Source of the DNA: CAYLLE01 sp964384485
GTDB taxonomy: Bacteria; Spirochaetota; Spirochaetia; CAYLLE01
Direction: 5' to 3'
Assembly: GCA_964384485.1 (NCBI GenBank)
Contig: CAYLLE010000027.1
Location: 1 to 34,479 of the forward strand
DNA length: 34,479 bases
The notes beneath the pieces were generated by a model. That model had not been told where the DNA came from. It did not search any database and saw nothing but the letters and a program-made list of their open reading frames with translations. The translations under genes were made by a program, and so were the position numbers. Of this stretch, positions 1 through 8,150 are shown piece by piece (the first letter of the stretch is position 1; each line of letters opens with the position of its first letter).

Positions 1-9
1 CGAACATAC

Positions 10-96
10 TGCCGGAGACCGGACTTGAACCGGTACGCCGAGGTTATCAGCGGGGGATTTTAAGTCCCCGGTGTCTACCAATTCCACCACTCCGGC
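10..96 (-). tRNA. tRNA-Leu (anticodon UAA)
   Basis: Read on the minus strand, this 87-nt stretch folds as a class II tRNA. The acceptor arms GCCGGAG and CTCCGGC pair perfectly, and the T arm ACCGG-TTCAAGT-CCGGT carries the invariant TTCAA. The anticodon stem GGGGA/TCCCC encloses the loop CTTAAAA, giving anticodon TAA, which decodes UUA leucine codons. The long variable arm expected for tRNA-Leu is present. No CCA is encoded after the discriminator A, so the 3' end must be added by nucleotidyltransferase. It lies 106 nt beyond the stop of the minus-strand oxidoreductase gene. Confidence 0.96.
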
Positions 97-202
97 GGCA
101 GCTTTCACTACGCGAAAACAAATATACCGGGACAGACGGTTCAGGTCAAGGCGGTATTAAACCGCTGCTGAAACTATTTTCCGAGCCCCTCCGGTTTATG
201 GG

Positions 203-1513
203 TTAGAACTTGATCAAATCAGCAATTTTAACCGGTTCTCCCGAGGCTATCGATTTATTTGCCGCGATCCCGGTAAGAATACTCATCGCTCCGTCCCGGT
301 AACCCGCGGCATGACCGTAGGGATCATCCTTTACTCCCAAAAAAACGTGATTAAGGAGGCGGGTATCGCCGCCGCCGTGGCCGCCCACGGCTGCTTCGTA
401 CTTAATCTCTCTCGGTTTGTCCCAGTGTTTCTGCAGGATGATCTGAGGCACTTCGGTTTCGACAATATCGTCTTTAGACCGGTTTTCAGTCAGGTTGATG
501 TCGTCGGCGGAACCGGACACGTAGCTGTTTTCTTTAACATTCAGTTCCAGCCGTCCTTTTGTGCCGTTAAACATCACCCGGTATCCTTCCCAGGGGCAGT
601 GGGCGTTTAGGGAATAGGACATAATGGCATCATTCTGATATCTTACCAAGACCCCCATAGTATCTTCGATGGAGATATTATAACCGAATACACTTTTGTC
701 CCGTATGTAGCCGTCCTCGTGTTCTGCCTCTAAATAAAGGCGGCGCAGATTTTCATCAGCACGGAGGTCGATAGCGAAGGGATCGTCCTTCGCGATTTCC
801 GAATCAAGGGCCCGATCGTAGAACTGTTCGACTCCCCGCTGTTCAGCGTTCTGTCTTCCGTAAAAGGCGAGTTTTCCAAAGGCGAAAACCGTTTTCGGGA
901 AAGTATCCACCCACCAGTTGACTAAGTCAAAATGATGGGTTGCTTTATGAACCAGGAGACCCCCGGAGTTTACCTTATCACGATGCCAGCGGCGGAAATA
1001 ATCAGTACCGTGTTTCGTGTCCAGGAGCCACTCGAAATGAATTGAAAGAACATTACCGATTTCTCCCTTCATTATCAGCTCTTTAACTTTTGTGTTTCTT
1101 GGGGAATACCGGTAGTTAAATGTAACGGTGAGATTTTTCCCGGTCTCTTTCACGGTGTCGATGATTGCCTGAGCCTTTTCCTCATCCACCGTCATCGGCT
1201 TTTCCGTGATCATGTCGCACCCGGACTTCATGCCCCTGACGATATAATCATGATGGGTCCTGTCCATGGAGGTTACGATCACTGTATCGCATTTGTTATC
1301 GCTGATCATCTTTTCAAAATCGTGGGGTTTGTATGTGGGCACAGGCTTATGGCCGTACTTTTTGCCGATATTCTCGTTTGCGTAATCCATCCGGGTCTGG
1401 TTGATATCACAGAAAGCGGTTAGTTCAGAAGAATCAGTATACTCTCCGCATAACGCGTTGATATACATGTAGCTTCGGCTTCCGGTTCCCACAACGGCGT
1501 ATCTTTTTTTCAT
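203..1513 (-). CDS. Gfo/Idh/MocA-family NAD(P)-dependent oxidoreductase
   Basis: A 436-residue cytoplasmic protein. The N-terminal Rossmann fold opens with a short beta strand and GxGxxS (VVGTGSRS, residues 7-14). The catalytic EKP motif is intact at 104-106, followed by the C-terminal alpha/beta dimerisation and substrate domain. That domain has the HKATHHFD segment (189-196), whose His and Asp resemble the catalytic or metal-adjacent residues of inositol and glycoside oxidoreductases in this superfamily. These enzymes oxidise or reduce hydroxyls of sugars, inositols or glycosides with NAD(P); the substrate cannot be read from sequence. AAGGAG sits about 8 nt before the ATG. It starts 21 nt after the stop of the LacI-type regulator and probably shares its transcript, so its expression should respond to that regulator's ligand. 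Confidence 0.9.
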   Translation of the reverse strand: MKKRYAVVGTGSRSYMYINALCGEYTDSSELTAFCDINQTRMDYANENIGKKYGHKPVPTYKPHDFEKMISDNKCDTVIVTSMDRTHHDYIVRGMKSGCDMITEKPMTVDEEKAQAIIDTVKETGKNLTVTFNYRYSPRNTKVKELIMKGEIGNVLSIHFEWLLDTKHGTDYFRRWHRDKVNSGGLLVHKATHHFDLVNWWVDTFPKTVFAFGKLAFYGRQNAEQRGVEQFYDRALDSEIAKDDPFAIDLRADENLRRLYLEAEHEDGYIRDKSVFGYNISIEDTMGVLVRYQNDAIMSYSLNAHCPWEGYRVMFNGTKGRLELNVKENSYVSGSADDINLTENRSKDDIVETEVPQIILQKHWDKPREIKYEAAVGGHGGGDTRLLNHVFLGVKDDPYGHAAGYRDGAMSILTGIAANKSIASGEPVKIADLIKF

Positions 1514-1534
1514 GACGTAAATCTCCTTGATGTT

Positions 1535-2530
1535 TTATGGTGCCGATTCACGGCGTATTAATTCTGCCGGAAACACCTTCATCCGCGGTGGAAGGTCCGG
1601 ACTTTTAATCCTGGTTTCTATGAGGCGGAGCGCCTCATTTACGCACTGGCTTACAGGCTGACGTATGGTAGTTAAAGAAGGTTTTGTGTAAGCCGCAAAA
1701 TCAACATCATCAAATCCAATAATAAGAAGATCATCCGGGATGATGATTCCTTTTTCTGACGCGGCCCGGATAAATCCGAGTGCCATATGGTCGTTGAATG
1801 TGAATACGGCATCAGGTTTTTCTTTATCTTCTAAGACTTCTTTTCCAATCGCGTATCCGTCTTGGATGTTTGATCCGCTGAAATAATAAAACCGAGGCTG
1901 ATCTTGAGGTAAGCCCAGGCTCCTCAGTCCCGCCAGTATTCCGCTTTTTCTTGGATCGTCCCGTCCGGAATTCTTGTGGAGGAGAAATAATGGACGGCTG
2001 CAGCCTTTCGAGAAGAGAAATCTAACTGCCTCCTCCATGCCTGCCTTCCGGTCGATAACAATTGAATCCTTTCCCTGTACAGCACAGTCTAATGATACGG
2101 CCGGTATCCGGTGCTGTTCCAGAACTACATACTGATTTTCCGTAAAGCTCTTGCCAAGGCCGCTCAATACGACTCCCCGGCATTTAGAACTGATGATTTC
2201 CGCGCAAAGGGCATCGGCGGATCTCCCCTCCGACACAAGCAGTACCGTGACAGCACCGAACAAGTCTTTTCCTTTCGAGAAAAGAAAGTAATTCCGTTTA
2301 CTGGTTATTTCTGTCGGGTTTGCTGTGGTGACGACCGATAAACCGAACCGGCTGCCGGTCCGCAGGGATCTGGCGGCGGTATCGGGACGGTAATTTAATT
2401 GTTCCGCGACCGACGTTATTTTATTACGGAGCTGTTCAGACACTCCCGATTTACCCGCTAAAGCCCGGGATACCGTGCTTGGATTTATTCCGAGAAGATC
2501 GGCAATGTGTTTTAAGGACGGTTGATTCAT
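1535..2530 (-). CDS. LacI/GalR-family transcriptional repressor
   Basis: A 331-residue regulator of normal family length. Residues 4-26 are a classic LacI helix-turn-helix (HIADLLGINPSTVSRALAG) followed by the hinge region with YRPD. The rest is a periplasmic-binding-protein-like sensor domain, including the IIGFDDVDFAAYTKPSLTTI segment typical of GalR/LacI proteins, where sugars or sugar derivatives bind. It heads a two-gene minus-strand unit with the oxidoreductase downstream and is divergent from the URO-D-family gene. A perfect 20-bp palindrome lies 8 bp upstream of its start, just downstream of its predicted -10 box, so autorepression is very likely. The effector molecule is unknown. Confidence 0.93.
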   Translation of the reverse strand: MNQPSLKHIADLLGINPSTVSRALAGKSGVSEQLRNKITSVAEQLNYRPDTAARSLRTGSRFGLSVVTTANPTEITSKRNYFLFSKGKDLFGAVTVLLVSEGRSADALCAEIISSKCRGVVLSGLGKSFTENQYVVLEQHRIPAVSLDCAVQGKDSIVIDRKAGMEEAVRFLFSKGCSRPLFLLHKNSGRDDPRKSGILAGLRSLGLPQDQPRFYYFSGSNIQDGYAIGKEVLEDKEKPDAVFTFNDHMALGFIRAASEKGIIIPDDLLIIGFDDVDFAAYTKPSLTTIRQPVSQCVNEALRLIETRIKSPDLPPRMKVFPAELIRRESAP

Positions 2531-2538
2531 CTCTCACC

Positions 2539-2558
2539 TAACGCAAACGTTTGCGTTA
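2539..2558. promoter_or_regulatory. Predicted LacI-type operator (20-bp perfect palindrome)
   Basis: The sequence TAACGCAAACGTTTGCGTTA is identical to its reverse complement. Its core AACGTT with flanking GCAAAC/GTTTGC has the form of GalR/LacI operators, with the central CpG typical of the family. It overlaps the predicted transcription start of the adjacent lacI-type gene and lies between the two divergent genes, so one bound repressor could control both. A further half-site, TAACGCAA, occurs at 2579-2586. Confidence 0.85.
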
Positions 2559-2586
2559 ATATAACCTGATTTTAGTTTTAACGCAA
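2558..2586 (-). promoter_or_regulatory. Predicted sigma-70 promoter of the LacI-type regulator and oxidoreductase unit
   Basis: On the minus strand, -35 TTGCGT (2581-2586) and -10 TATATT (2558-2563) are separated by exactly 17 bp. The palindromic operator begins at the last base of the -10 and covers the expected start point. The operator half-site at 2579-2586 overlaps the -35. This geometry fits repression by occlusion. Confidence 0.6.
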
Positions 2587-2663
2587 GGCGGCAAGGGAAA
2601 ACAGGTGTCATACCGGAATAAATATGATATCCTTCCGTTAAATTGGATTTAACAGGAGAACAT

Positions 2664-3725
2664 ATGTCTTTTGAAGCCGGATGGAATGCGTTACATGGTA
2701 TAAAACATCCCTATGTGCCGCGCACCGAATACTCAGCGCAAAATCATTGGCCCCTCGTAAAAGCCGTGACCGGTATAGACACCGATAAAACTGAAAACCG
2801 GGACCGGGCCCGGAAGGAATTTATAAAAGCATGGGATTATGCTTTCATGTGGAATATTCTGATACACCGGGGGCACCTTTCGAACGGGAGGACGGTGGAT
2901 ATGGGTCATGCCGTCTACAGTGAAAATGAAGAGGGTAAAGGGGATTATCGGGAAAAGGGAAATAATGTTTGGGAGGATCTGGACGAAGCCTATTCCATCG
3001 ATTTTTTCAAAGAGTACGGAACACTGCCGCATAAAGAGATTGTCAATCAGTTCAATGATCACTACCGGGAGAGCTGTGATCGGTGGCCGGACACGGTCAA
3101 CATGACCGGGATATACATCACCCTTATATCCGGACTCATCGAAATTTTCGGTTGGGAAACCCTGCTGCTCCTATTGGGAAGTGATAAAGAAAGATTTTCG
3201 AAGCTGATTGACCGGTATGCTGAGTGGATCCGTCCCTTTTTCGATGCCCTTAAGGAGTGTGAATCGGAGATCGTCATGGTTCACGATGACATGGTATGGA
3301 CATCGGGACCGTTCTTTGATCCGGCGTGGTACCGGAGTTCCATTTTTCCCCACACAGGAAAACATATCAGGATGCTTAAGGACGCGGGTAAAACAGTTAT
3401 TTTCACATGCGACGGCACATACACCGAGTTTATTGACGATATAGCCGATTGGGGCGTGGATTCCATGGTCATGGAACCGACCACGGACATGTCCGCGGTC
3501 GCGAAACGGCACGGCAGCCGGGTGGGATTTGTCGGCGGTGTTGATACCCGGGTTCTTCTTTCCGGTTCTCCGGATGAGATTGATGGCGCGGTGAAGCAGG
3601 CCATGGAAATTGGTAAAGAATATCCCGGGTTTATTATCGCTGTGGGAAATCATATTCCGCAAAATACCCCGGTAGAGAGCGCGCTGCGGTACCAGGAAGC
3701 ATACCTGAAATACCGGAACCGGTAA
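2664..3725 (+). CDS. Uroporphyrinogen-decarboxylase-family protein (methyltransferase-like)
   Basis: A 353-residue protein with the TIM-barrel URO-D fold shared by HemE and corrinoid methyltransferases (MtaA, CmuA). Recognisable stretches are the DDMVWTSGPFFDP region, then VIFTCDGTYTEF and the C-terminal FVGGVDTR and IIAVGNHIPQNTP strands. The ATG at 2664 is chosen because AGGAG lies 5 nt upstream; a TTG at 2643 is in frame but lies upstream of that site. Divergence from a LacI regulator and oxidoreductase argues for a catabolic role, perhaps demethylation of a plant- or sugar-derived compound, rather than haem synthesis. In MtaA-type enzymes zinc is held by His-X-Cys; here Cys249 is present but the His position is Phe247. 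Specific activity is unknown. Confidence 0.8.
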   Translation: MSFEAGWNALHGIKHPYVPRTEYSAQNHWPLVKAVTGIDTDKTENRDRARKEFIKAWDYAFMWNILIHRGHLSNGRTVDMGHAVYSENEEGKGDYREKGNNVWEDLDEAYSIDFFKEYGTLPHKEIVNQFNDHYRESCDRWPDTVNMTGIYITLISGLIEIFGWETLLLLLGSDKERFSKLIDRYAEWIRPFFDALKECESEIVMVHDDMVWTSGPFFDPAWYRSSIFPHTGKHIRMLKDAGKTVIFTCDGTYTEFIDDIADWGVDSMVMEPTTDMSAVAKRHGSRVGFVGGVDTRVLLSGSPDEIDGAVKQAMEIGKEYPGFIIAVGNHIPQNTPVESALRYQEAYLKYRNR

Positions 3726-3773
3726 TTGACCGTTGAAAATTCATAAGCTATATTTTGTCCAGGGAGGTGGCTG

Positions 3774-4367
3774 ATGTACGGTGAAGAGAATCAGGAAAAC
3801 ATGGAAATGCTTCGGGAACGGACGATAGACAAGCTGACCGTTCTCTATTCCAACAATACTATTGATGTTGATGATTTTGAACGCCGGCTGGGTCTCGTGA
3901 ACCACGCGGATACATCAGCCGACATTCTCAAGGCTGTTTCCGATCTGCCGGTAACTGTGAATACTGCTCCGACCGAACCGCAAAACCGGTCGCTTTCATA
4001 TCGGATAAACCGGGGACAGGTTTCTCCTTCCGCTACCATTGTGAACATTTTTTCCGGAAGCAGCCGGAAGGGGATGTGGAAGCCGGCGAAAACCATAAAT
4101 ATTGTGAACGTTTTCGGCGGGTGCGATCTTGATTTCCGGGAAGCGGTTATTCCCGCGGAAGGGTGTACCGTCAGGGTAAACTGCGCTTTCGGCGGCGCCG
4201 ATATAATCGTACCCCCGGGAGTAAATGTTTCGGTAAACGGGTTCGCGATTTTCGGAGGATTTGACAGTAAAGGTGTAGAGGGAGATTACCCCAACGCACC
4301 ACATATAAATGTAACCGGTTTCGCTGTTTTCGGCGGAGTGGATGTAAAGGTTAAGGAACCTAAATAG
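3774..4367 (+). CDS. DUF1707 plus LiaF-like C-terminal domain protein
   Basis: A 197-residue soluble protein. Residues about 12-60 match the DUF1707/SHOCT-like pattern (RERTIDKLTVLY...DDFERRL...LPV). Residues about 85-192 resemble the C-terminal domain of LiaF/YvqF (cell-wall-active antibiotic response proteins). That part shows four regularly spaced FGG turns at 114-116, 139-141, 160-162 and 186-188, suggesting a small beta-solenoid. In Firmicutes LiaF proteins an N-terminal membrane region precedes this domain; no transmembrane segment is visible here. GGAGGTG lies just upstream of the ATG. Its 3' end overlaps the convergent oxidoreductase by 8 bp. Any role in envelope stress sensing is inference from the domain name only. 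Confidence 0.72.
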   Translation: MYGEENQENMEMLRERTIDKLTVLYSNNTIDVDDFERRLGLVNHADTSADILKAVSDLPVTVNTAPTEPQNRSLSYRINRGQVSPSATIVNIFSGSSRKGMWKPAKTINIVNVFGGCDLDFREAVIPAEGCTVRVNCAFGGADIIVPPGVNVSVNGFAIFGGFDSKGVEGDYPNAPHINVTGFAVFGGVDVKVKEPK

Positions 4368-5379
4368 TTATCCAGCACCCCTTCGCGGAGCTTTCATGAA
4401 CCGCGTCAGTGAACTGCATATATTTTAAGCCGTCGGAGAATGTTGTTTTCTCTATCTGGCCCTGGCCGCGTATTGCCCGGATGAATTCTTCTTCCACCCG
4501 CCAGCCGTCACCTTCCGGGAATGGCACCTCCCGAAAATCGTCTGCTTCCCCGCTCCGGAAAAAAATGTTTCTTCCCGGTACTACCCTGATGGTCCCCCGG
4601 AAACCCGAAATAATAATTTCCGATTCCTGTACACCGGCTGCTGAATGTGAGGTCATTACAAAACCGGCCTGGTCCCGTACAAGCTGTCCCAGGATAACCG
4701 CGTAATCGGGTACATCGACCGTTACCTGGGCGTCTGTTTCGGGATCCCGGGCTTTTCTTTGAATTAATTTCGTATCCGCGAAAACCCGGCTGACTCCTCC
4801 CGTCCAGCGCATAATTGTCTCGTAATAGATACCTACAGCCATAAGATTGTTGCCGCTGTACTTCCGGTCTCTCCGCCAGGTAAGTTCACTCTCCATTGAA
4901 GGAAAACCGCTGCTGTTATTTCTGACAAAAACCGAGGTGAGCGGTGTAATTTGCTCCACCAGTTCCCTAACCGCGCGGTCCTGGGACAGAGTCATCGGAG
5001 CCGGTACAACTTGTGCCGTAAGACCGGGGTTTGCTTCCGCGGCTCTAAGCATATCCCGGGCCTCACTGCTGTTCATGGCCATCCTTGCTTCACAGAGAAC
5101 GTGCTTCCCGTTCTCCAAGGCCGCAACCGTAAAATCCCGGTGTTTGTACGGCCAAGTGCCGATTACAACCGCGTCGATTTCAGGGCTGCCGAGAAGCTCT
5201 TCGGGTTTATCATAAACCCGGGGGATATCGAACTCGCCGGCAGCCTTGTTCGAAGATTCAGGGCTCCGGTTGCAAACCGCTGTTACACTCACTCCGTCCA
5301 ATTTCTGCAGACCCGGAATATGTCTGCTCCGGGTGTTTTTTCCCGCGCCGATAACCCCGACTCTGATCATGTCCGCCAT
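4360..5379 (-). CDS. Gfo/Idh/MocA-family oxidoreductase with altered EKP motif
   Basis: A 339-residue protein with the N-terminal NAD(P)-binding fold (VGVIGAGKNTRSRHIPGL, residues 7-24) and the usual family length. At the place of the catalytic EKP it reads EAR (97-99, context VLCEARMAM), so the proton-relay lysine is missing. A subset of annotated family members appears to share this EAR variant, so it may be a natural subfamily with different chemistry or a non-redox role. It starts 2 nt after the ACT-protein stop, with CGGAG about 7 nt before ATG, so the two are probably co-transcribed. The downstream end runs 8 bp into the convergent LiaF-like gene. Confidence 0.85.
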   Translation of the reverse strand: MADMIRVGVIGAGKNTRSRHIPGLQKLDGVSVTAVCNRSPESSNKAAGEFDIPRVYDKPEELLGSPEIDAVVIGTWPYKHRDFTVAALENGKHVLCEARMAMNSSEARDMLRAAEANPGLTAQVVPAPMTLSQDRAVRELVEQITPLTSVFVRNNSSGFPSMESELTWRRDRKYSGNNLMAVGIYYETIMRWTGGVSRVFADTKLIQRKARDPETDAQVTVDVPDYAVILGQLVRDQAGFVMTSHSAAGVQESEIIISGFRGTIRVVPGRNIFFRSGEADDFREVPFPEGDGWRVEEEFIRAIRGQGQIEKTTFSDGLKYMQFTDAVHESSAKGCWITI

Positions 5380-5381
5380 AT

Positions 5382-5912
5382 TCAGACTCCGTACGGATTA
5401 AACCGGATATCCAAATCCTGATTAAAGGCGATATCATCCAGCTTTTCTCTGATTTTTGAAACACTGACCTTCGCGGGTACGGAAATCCGTATACGCATAT
5501 GAAACATTGGTGCTCCGGTCCATGGGGCTGCAGTTGTATCGGTTTCAAGATCGTCAACATTTATCCCGAACTCCTGGAGCAGCTCAGTTACCGAGTGGAC
5601 GATTCCCTGTGTGTCCAGTGAAATTGTCTCAACGAGATAGGGCCGGGAAGTGGTATCCAGTTTGTGCGGGGTGGTGATTTTTACTTCCCCGTGCAGTCCG
5701 AGAACGCTGCATTTCGCCGGGATTTCTGCCGTGAACGAATTAAAAGAGTCTCCCTCGCCTTCGACAAGGATTATCATGGCGAAATCACCGCCTAATACGG
5801 CCATCCGGCTTTCTTCAATATTACAGTTGTATTCCAGAATATATTCTGATATTTCTTCAATCAGACCTACCCGGTCAGGCCCGATAGCGCTTAAAACAGC
5901 ATATTTTTTCAT
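5382..5912 (-). CDS. Tandem ACT-domain protein (GcvR-like)
   Basis: A 176-residue protein composed of two ACT domains. The first (about 1-75) has KYAVLSAIGPDRVGLIEEIS; the second (about 88-170) has YLVETISLDTQGIVHSVTELL. This is the layout of glycine cleavage repressor GcvR and related amino-acid-sensing regulators. It has no DNA-binding domain, so it presumably acts by protein contact. The ATG at 5912 is chosen because GGGGGAT lies 4 nt upstream; an ORF extension to 5978 lacks a ribosome site. A TATACT -10-like hexamer at 5929-5934 would give a very short leader; no good -35 was found. The specific ligand is unknown. Confidence 0.82.
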   Translation of the reverse strand: MKKYAVLSAIGPDRVGLIEEISEYILEYNCNIEESRMAVLGGDFAMIILVEGEGDSFNSFTAEIPAKCSVLGLHGEVKITTPHKLDTTSRPYLVETISLDTQGIVHSVTELLQEFGINVDDLETDTTAAPWTGAPMFHMRIRISVPAKVSVSKIREKLDDIAFNQDLDIRFNPYGV

Positions 5913-6016
5913 TTCATCCCCCATTTGTAGTATACTATTATTGATTTTTGTTTCCGTCCACCCGTGTTTTATTAACATTAAAGTGCCATAATACCGGTAT
6001 CTCTTATTTTTTTTTA

Positions 6017-6045
6017 TTGTCTGATATCTTGATAGATGATATTCT
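6017..6045 (+). promoter_or_regulatory. Predicted sigma-70 promoter for the PilZ/HD-GYP operon
   Basis: TTGTCT (6017-6022) and TATTCT (6040-6045) are spaced by exactly 17 bp, placing the start near 6052, about 25 nt before the ATG of the PilZ gene. It lies in the 165-bp divergent gap with the ACT-protein gene. Confidence 0.6.
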
Positions 6046-6077
6046 GATACTGAGAATCCAGATAAAGAAGTTGATAC

Positions 6078-8150
6078 ATGAATGATATTGGTGATTTACG
6101 CACAGAACAAGAGTCTGTTATCCGTAAACAGAGACCGGAATCTGCTCCACCTCAAATGGCGGATTCAAAACCGGAATACTACCTTCCCGGGAAAAAAATT
6201 TCCCGGAAGTCACTCATCAATAAAATCAATCTGTTAAACTTCGAGAATAGATGCCTTTACGCGAGTTTCCGCAATAACGAGTATCCGAATGTCATAATGG
6301 TGCCGATAGTACCTCTGCCGTGTGCTGACGGCAAGCTGGATTGTCTGTGGCAGGAGCAGCCTGACTTTGATTTTCAACGGTACCACTTGGAATCCTTTAT
6401 TATAGAAGACGGTCCGAACATTATAATTATTATTCCGGAAGGGGTGCACATTACCAAGCTTGGATTATGCGCGGACCTTCCTGAATCCGGAATTCAGCGC
6501 AGTCTCCGGAAACGTAAGCGGTTTAAAGGGTCTGAGATTGTTGTCCAGGTGCAGCAGGACGGTCTTTCCTATTCCGGACATCTGATCGATTTCTCCGTCT
6601 GCTCATTCCGGATTGACCTTTCATCCGGCCGGAATTCACACCGGTGGATTAATTCGGACCGGAATGTACATGTCAGTTTTTATAAACAGGGCGGCAATAT
6701 AGGGTATTCCGGGAATTGCCGGTTCATTTCCGTAGATAAAACAGGGAAAAGCTGCCGCTGTATTCTCCAGCCCACCGAAAACAACCGTCCCCGGTTTCAG
6801 GCGAAAGAATTCCGGAGCACCCGGTACCGTCTGGAAGTAACTCCCGATGTCCGGTTCCATCATCCCCTTTCCGGAACAATCGGTGAACGGAAGGTTTTTG
6901 ATATATCCGGTACCGGTGTATCGGTGCTTGAGGACGGAGTTGAGGCGCTTCTGATTCCAGGCCTTATGCTTCCCGAATCGATTATTATCCTGCCGGACAG
7001 GACCGAAATCTCCTGCGGACTGCAGGTGATATACCGGCAGGAATTGGGAGACGGAAAGGCGAAATGCGGTTTGGCTATTCTGGAGATAAGCCCCAGGGAT
7101 CATCTGGTCTTACTGGCAACTCTGCATCAAGCTCACGACCCGAATTCCTATCTCTGTAAAAAAGTTGATATGCGTGAATTGTGGAAGTTCTTTTTCGAGT
7201 CAGGGTTCATCTATCCAGAGAAATATAACTACATTCAGAAGCACAAAGAACGGATAAAGTCGGTTTATGAAAAACTGTACCAGAATCATCCGGCTTTTGC
7301 CCGTCATTTCACCTATCAGAAAGAACAGCGGATTCTCGGTCACCTTGCAATGGTGCGGTTCTTCGAGAAATCCTGGCTTATCCAGCACCATGCCTCTAGT
7401 TCGATGAAAAACCTTCAGGCGGGGATTCATGTTCTTAAGCAGGTCGGCAGTTTTGCCAACGATGCCCATAATTTTGATCCGATGAACCTTGATTACTGTA
7501 TTTGCTTCTACCGTCCCGATAATAAATTTCCCCACAAAATATTTGGCGGTGTTGCTGAAAATGCTTCGAACCCCAAACAATGTTCGCTGGATCCGTTTGC
7601 ATACTTTCATATTAGACGGGGCGCGGCGGGGGAGGGTGATGTTGAAAATTTATGGGAACTCCGCTCGTTAAACGAGGAAGATATCCAGGGACTTCAGTAT
7701 TCCTACGAAAACCAGTCCGGAGGACTTCTTCTTGATGCGGTCTCCCTTTCCCGGGCAATTGAAGATGATTCGAAGATGATCCGTCAGTTTAGGGAAATCG
7801 GCATCGAACGGTCCGTTAAGCTGTATGCCCTCACCAAAAACGGTCTGTTGAATGCCGTTTTTATACAGAACCGGTCAGATTTGGGTTTAAATTTATCAGA
7901 ATTGACCAACAGTATTATGGTCCTTGTGCTGCAGAACTCAGACATTTCGACCCCGGTATTGTACAGTTTTTTATCCCGTTTGGCGAAACCATTTGATATG
8001 ACTTCCATCCCTGTTCTCCTGTTCCCGCTCTCCTTCGCGGAAAATAAGGGTATTCCCTATGAGAAGATTTATAATTGCTGGGTCCTTGATAACCGGTACG
8101 GTGATGTCTACTTTAGATATCTCCAGAAAATGTTACGGAAAGCACTATGA
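6078..8150 (+). CDS. Dual PilZ-domain protein with C-terminal acyltransferase-like region
   Basis: A 690-residue cytoplasmic protein with no signal peptide or membrane segments. Two PilZ-like modules are visible. The first has RKRKR at 144-148 and a degenerate D171-F-S173 motif lacking the final Gly. The second has an Arg-rich start at 246-251 and an intact D275-I-S277-G-T-G280 motif, so it is the likelier c-di-GMP binder. Residues 370-690 have no confident assignment but resemble a GNAT/FemAB-like acyltransferase fold. The gene ends in ATGA overlap with the HD-GYP gene, so the two are translationally coupled: a c-di-GMP receptor beside a probable c-di-GMP hydrolase. Output could be motility or envelope modification; this is inference. 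Confidence 0.75.
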   Translation: MNDIGDLRTEQESVIRKQRPESAPPQMADSKPEYYLPGKKISRKSLINKINLLNFENRCLYASFRNNEYPNVIMVPIVPLPCADGKLDCLWQEQPDFDFQRYHLESFIIEDGPNIIIIIPEGVHITKLGLCADLPESGIQRSLRKRKRFKGSEIVVQVQQDGLSYSGHLIDFSVCSFRIDLSSGRNSHRWINSDRNVHVSFYKQGGNIGYSGNCRFISVDKTGKSCRCILQPTENNRPRFQAKEFRSTRYRLEVTPDVRFHHPLSGTIGERKVFDISGTGVSVLEDGVEALLIPGLMLPESIIILPDRTEISCGLQVIYRQELGDGKAKCGLAILEISPRDHLVLLATLHQAHDPNSYLCKKVDMRELWKFFFESGFIYPEKYNYIQKHKERIKSVYEKLYQNHPAFARHFTYQKEQRILGHLAMVRFFEKSWLIQHHASSSMKNLQAGIHVLKQVGSFANDAHNFDPMNLDYCICFYRPDNKFPHKIFGGVAENASNPKQCSLDPFAYFHIRRGAAGEGDVENLWELRSLNEEDIQGLQYSYENQSGGLLLDAVSLSRAIEDDSKMIRQFREIGIERSVKLYALTKNGLLNAVFIQNRSDLGLNLSELTNSIMVLVLQNSDISTPVLYSFLSRLAKPFDMTSIPVLLFPLSFAENKGIPYEKIYNCWVLDNRYGDVYFRYLQKMLRKAL

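Noticed and set aside
154..168. Small GCGGT/ACCGC hairpin after the first oxidoreductase
   Set aside because: The stem is only 5 bp with no T run on either strand; it was not called a terminator.
2643..2663. TTG start for the URO-D-family gene
   Set aside because: The ribosome site AGGAG lies downstream of it and serves the ATG at 2664.
5913..5978. N-terminal extension of the ACT protein
   Set aside because: The extra 22 codons lack family similarity and overlap the likely ribosome site and -10 region of the ATG at 5912.
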